From assembly GCA_000969725.1 (NCBI GenBank), contig JXSR01S074567.1: a DNA stretch of 20,797 nucleotides. One strand, given 5' to 3'. Below, piece by piece: positions 16,520 to 20,797 of this stretch. The first letter of the stretch is position 1. Each line of letters begins with the position of its first letter. The stretch comes from Ophiothrix spiculata (taxonomy: Eukaryota > Echinodermata > Ophiuroidea > Amphilepidida > Ophiotrichidae). The notes beneath the pieces were generated by a model. That model did not search any database and was not told where the DNA came from. It saw nothing but the letters and a program-made list of their open reading frames with translations. A program made the position numbers and the translations under genes.

Positions 16520-17832
16520 AACTGCAAATACCTACAACTGGTACAGTTACGGTCATTTGTATTGCAACAATTGACCTCGTTCTTTTGCATTTCTGTTGAA
16601 CCGTATATATACAAAATTGAGCAGGGTCGAAACCTTAATTAACAGAAAGTGCCCAAAAGGATATAACGATTCAAATGTAGAGAATAATATAAAATTCGCG
16701 ACATTTGATGTTTGATCAATAAAACACGAATACGTATTTAAGATTTATGAGAAAATCTGGTGTTATATTGTATTTTGGAAAATCATTGCCGTCGGTTATT
16801 CATAGGTTGACAACCTCTAACGTTCGTCACGCATTAATTTCTAATATGATCTATTAAAGGTGAAAGCCCACGGCACAGACTTAGGAGCAGCTAAGTATAA
16901 TCTGCGTTTGAGTTTGAAAATTCAATCTTTTTAAAATAAAAGTTAAGGCATTTCCTGAAACGTTAGCTATTTTAAAAATGTGATGATATATTAGATTTTG
17001 ACGACCTTATATACATTCTTTTTACGCAAAATGTAGTACTCATATAATATATAAACGACATTATCATTTTAATTCAATCAGTATTATTGCTATGGGAATT
17101 GGTATTTTGAATTTGCGAATAAATCACGGATGTGAATTGACCTATTTTGTTGAATAAAAATTAATCAATATATTTTTCTTACTCCATGCAGATTTACTTA
17201 ATAACATGTTGATAAACCTACTTTCTTTGTAAAAAATAATTTGGATAAGGTTCAAATGCCAATTATAAGCCTGTATACTTTTATTTGAAAATTAGCAATA
17301 TTTATATTGTTAAACGTGTTTCATAATCTTGAACAACTATGTACCTCCATTCTCAGGTTTTAATTCAGTACCGAATTCATTGTCTAAAAGTTGATCTGAT
17401 CAATGTCAAAAGAATGGCAAATGCCTTAGCGATTTTAATTCAGTATTAAGACTAATTAAATCCAACAAATGTCAGTGGAAACTTGCAAATGGCGCCAGGT
17501 TGGTAGTCTTCTGACAAAATGTCAATAAAGATTACTGGTAGTTTATGCTCAACATTGTTTGTTGTGATTCAGGTTTCGCAAATGTTTAGACAGAACATGA
17601 TTTGTAAAGATAAACACAGACTAACTTCATCTTTATTTGAATGTGATGTTATACACTATTCTGCGTGGATTATACTCTGTTAAAGTGATTATCCCTAACT
17701 TTTTTAAATATGTTATTTAAGGACAAACTCTCTGCTCATTTAACAATATATTAATAACCAACTCTATGGTGGATGTCTTGTTAACATCTATTTCCATGGT
17801 AATGGAATTTTTAATGACTTCACAATCTAACA
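16520..17832 (-). repeat. 1.3-kb repeat family, unit B3 (full length)
   Basis: A 1313-bp unit with every family landmark. Its variants TCTGGTGTTATATTGTATTT and TCGAAACCTTAATTAAC match the partial unit A0 at the outer left arm. It lacks an ORF of meaningful size. Confidence 0.8.
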
Positions 17833-19010
17833 AACTGCAAATTATACCTACAACTGGTTACGGTCATTTGTATCGCAAGAACTGACCTCGTTGTTTTGCA
17901 TTTCTGTTTAACTGCATGTATATATTGAGCATGCATTGGTCGAAGCCTAAATTAACCAAAAATGCCCAAAAGGATATAACGATTCAAAAGGAGAGAATAA
18001 TATAAAATTCGATGTTTGATCAATAAAACACGTGTACGTATTTAAGATTTATGAGAAAAATTGATGTTATATTGTATTTTGGAAAATAATTGCCTTCAGT
18101 TATTCAACCTCTAACGTTTTTCGCCACGCGTTGATTTCTAATATGACCTAAGATGAAAGCCCGCGGCACACAGACTTATGAGGTGCTAAATATAACCTGC
18201 GCTTGAGTTTGACAATGTTAATCATTTTAAAATGAGAGTTAATGCTTTTCCTGAAAAGTTAGCTATTTTAGAAATGTGATGACTGTTATATTAGATTTTG
18301 ACGACCTTATCTACATTCTTTTTTTACGCAAATGAAAATGTACGTAATACTCGTATGATATAAAAACAATATCATTTTAATTCAATCTGTATTGGAATTG
18401 GTATTTGAAATATAAATCACAGCTGGGAATTGACCTATTTGTTAGAAAAAAATAATCAATATGTTTTTCTTACTCCAATTGTACTTATTATACATGTAGA
18501 TAAACCTTCTTTCTTTGTGAAAAATTGTGGCATGGTTCAAATGTGATTATGAATAAGGCCATATGCATTTATTTGAGAATTTGTAATATTTTTAAACGTG
18601 TTTCATAATCTTGAACAACTAAATACCACCATTCTCAGGTTTTAATTAAGTACCCAATCCATTGTCTAAAAGTTGATCTGATCAATTTGATGTCAAAAGA
18701 ATGGCAAATGCCTTAGCGACTTTAATTTAGTAAGACTAATTAAATCCAACAAATGTCAGTCGAAACTTGCATATGGCGCCAGGTTTGTAATCGTCTGACA
18801 GAATGTCAACAAAGATTAATGGTAGTTTATGCTCAACATTGTTTGTTGTGATGTACGGTTTGTAAATGTTTAGACAAAACATGATTTGCACAGACTAAAC
18901 TAACTTCATCTTTTTTTGAATGTGATGTTGCACATTATTCTGCATGAATTTTGCTATATTGGAAAGTGATAATCATTTTACCCTTACTATTCTGAACATT
19001 CTTATTATTC
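17833..19010 (-). repeat. 1.3-kb repeat family, unit B4 (outermost, most diverged, 3' edge frayed)
   Basis: It starts AACTGCAAATTATACC and keeps landmarks such as ATGCCCAAAAGGATATAACG, GATGAAAGCCCGCGGCAC, AATGCCTTAGCGAC and CTCAACATTGTTTG, but with more indels than the inner units. Similarity fades after GTGATGTTGCACATTATTCT and is lost around 19010, so the GCTCATTTAACAATT end region is missing. It has no mirror partner on the left arm, which stops inside A0. Confidence 0.7.
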
Positions 19011-19464
19011 TGAACAGATTTGTCCATCATAGTCTGCCCCCACCCAGGATATGGGAAGCTGCATAAAGGGTATATATTACAATCTAACTACCGATAGGAT
19101 ATGCTCTTGTAAAGGCTGCAAAACGCCTAAATGAAGTGATTGTGACGAAAGCAATCTGTAGACAGAGAACAGAGAATACGGTATAATGTATGTTGTAACA
19201 ACCAGCTATAAGCTTACCATGCTTGTCGGTGACACATATGACGTGAAGTATGGGTAGACGCTATATACAGCGTTTATAATAAATCCATAATGTAAATTAT
19301 ATGAAGTACAGAATTAAGTATAAAATTCAAAAAAGATCGGCAAAGAAGGGTGACCTGACTGTGCAGTAACAGCTGACTTGACGAGTTCCGTTGTGAGAAT
19401 TCAAAAATAAGCTTTTCCAAGGTGAAAGGAATGACCTTTGACATGACGTGTTATTGCAGTGTAT
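19011..19464. other. Unassigned spacer beyond the array
   Basis: It is less AT-rich than the array around 19026-19160, with GTCTGCCCCCACCC and a small GGCTGCAAAACGCC hairpin (19118). Frames here are broken by stops. No gene is supported. Confidence 0.35.
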
Positions 19465-19716
19465 AGCTTGACTAGTTTTAATCTAGTCAATCCACCAATC
19501 CAGCCCGACTACTTTTCTCCAGAATGGTTGCGAAACTAGTCTAGCACAAGTTTTAAGCTAGTCGATCATGCTTGACTATTTTTTCCGATTTTTGAGACCA
19601 GTTCAGCTTGCTCGACTAGTGTGGCTATCTGCTCGACTAGAATAAACTAGTCAAGCATGCTTGACAGGGTAGACTGACTAGTTTAACGCTAGTCAAGCAT
19701 ATAACTGACTAGTGTT
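19465..19716. repeat. Cluster of TTGACTAG / CTAGTCAA half-sites
   Basis: About eleven GACTAG or CTAGTC words occur within 250 bp in both orientations, several as face-to-face pairs: CTTGACTAGTTTTAATCTAG near 19468, AACTAGTCAAGC near 19647, GCTAGTCAAGCAT near 19689. The outer parts are inverted relative to each other (GCTTGACTAG left, CTAGTCAAGC right), so it may be a small foldback element. CAGTGTA occurs just outside both sides (19457 and 19719) but does not give a clean terminus. The function is unknown. Dense palindromic half-sites suggest binding sites for a dimeric protein, which is inference. Confidence 0.55.
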
Positions 19717-19725
19717 TACAGTGTA

Positions 19726-20797
19726 GCTCTGAATATCATGACTATACTGCTTGTTTTCCCGATAAATCAGCACCCCTAAACATAATGTCGCATAAAAGCA
19801 AATATACGTTAATACTCTAATTCACCCAAAGAACTCTTAAATTACATTATTTTTATGACTTACATTAAAAAAAATACTAACAACATCGAGGTAGGTTCGT
19901 TATTAGGAATAGGAATGTCTCTGAATGAAACTAAATGTAGGTAATTATCATACAATTTCCAATCACAGTGTTTTTCAGATAGAAATTACAACACGTGTTA
20001 ATGAATGTTAATGCTTGGGTTATGTCTGACTTGAATGCTTGGTTTAATTAACAATTTCATCAGTGTTATAAGCGCCCAAAGCAAAATAACACGTATGTCG
20101 AATGCGCGCAAACGTCTACATTTGAAAACCAACTAGCAACATTCAATCTATCATTTAACGCATGGAATGTAATCACGCCAATTAATGCCACGGGACAATT
20201 TAACTCGAAGAGCGACCGAACTTTAAAGAATATCGCAACATGCAGTGACAATTTGTAATTTTATATTACGCAGTTAATAATTGTGTGAAATAACTCAGCA
20301 AACAAATAACATTTCAAAAACATTTGTCTAAAAAGTTTGTTAAAATTTAAATACATGGTCTAGGAAAAATTGGGAACACATTTTTTCGAAAACATAAGAA
20401 ACATATGTTTATTAGATTAAGTGTTATTAAATAAGGTTCTGAAATTCTTATTCTCTTTCATCTCTCTTCTTATTTCTTCTTTAAATTTCACTGGCTTATA
20501 TATATTCCTGCTGCGTATTTTATACTCTATTTTTATAGATATTAAATCTGTTCGCAATATCTACGTAAAAATGTTTGCTTGTTAAAATGTGTAAGGCTTT
20601 AGGCCTATAGATTATGCTGATATTTTATAACTCGAAGTGTATTATTTGTGATAATATGCGGGGTGTTCTGGCAATATGAGCGGAAAGTCGCGAATGTCAA
20701 AATCGAGTTGATTTCATATTTTAATTTTCTACAATCTCAGCTTTCGAATGATATATAATATGTCACACTTTCAATGATTATGTCAGACTTTCTTTAT
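19726..20797. other. Unassigned AT-rich DNA to the window end
   Basis: No gene or element ends were recognised. A minus-strand ORF at 20066-20251 has no motif. TTTAGGCCTATAG near 20599 is one of the TAGGCCTA words seen across the window. Two similar words, ATGTCACACTTTC and ATGTCAGACTTTC, sit at the end (about 20760-20793). Confidence 0.35.

Noticed and set aside
19077-19260. Possible cysteine-containing coding exon
   Set aside because: A short C.CKGCK stretch can be read, but the frame is broken by several stops and no domain is recognisable.
20066-20251. 61-codon minus-strand open frame
   Set aside because: Chance-sized and without motif or supporting context.

Overview
This is an AT-rich eukaryotic intergenic window, and I find no gene in it that can be called with confidence. 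It is built almost entirely of degraded and nested transposable elements, microsatellites and one large repeat array. The organism is most likely a marine invertebrate deuterostome (echinoderm, hemichordate or lancelet-like). The hints are two invertebrate-type non-LTR retrotransposon C-termini, the frequent word TAGGCCTA, the many short DNA-transposon derivatives and the low coding density. None of these fixes the species.

Layout. 1-543: C-terminal end of an L2/CR1-type non-LTR reverse transcriptase with 3' tail and (ATT)n. 1155-1452: decayed C-terminus of a second non-LTR family with an (ATAG)n tail. 1891-2917: an element with long terminal inverted repeats, whose left tip is split by a 408-bp hAT-like MITE (8-bp target duplication, 7/8 matching). 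3955-4980: a MITE with CCATATGTGACC ends, carrying a TTAA-flanked piggyBac-like MITE (4151-4745). 5161-5660 and 6033-6466: two direct copies of an unclassified repeat, followed by a probable CR1-like 3' tail ending at 6780. 7418-7741 (minus): an orphan 107-codon ORF, the only stretch that looks like possible coding sequence. 8007-8258: a MITE with hairpin-containing ends.

The second half is the most unusual part. 8848-12139 is bounded by roughly 200-bp inverted ends flanked by TA. Its left end is interrupted by a 592-bp insertion, and the right end preserves the empty site. Inside it, and again from 14661 to about 19010 in the opposite orientation, lie about 1.3-kb repeat units. The two arms face each other across a 2.8-kb centre. 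Sequence variants are paired in mirror order: the innermost left unit matches the innermost right unit, and the next left unit matches a later right one. The centre holds a 985-bp hAT-like element with an exact 8-bp target duplication and short repeated motifs at its ends. The window closes with a cluster of TTGACTAG/CTAGTCAA half-sites (19465-19716) and about 1 kb of unassigned AT-rich DNA.

No gene set acts together here. The value of the window is its transposon stratigraphy and the mirror-ordered repeat array. All family assignments rest on reading termini, target duplications and short motifs by eye, with no database comparison.
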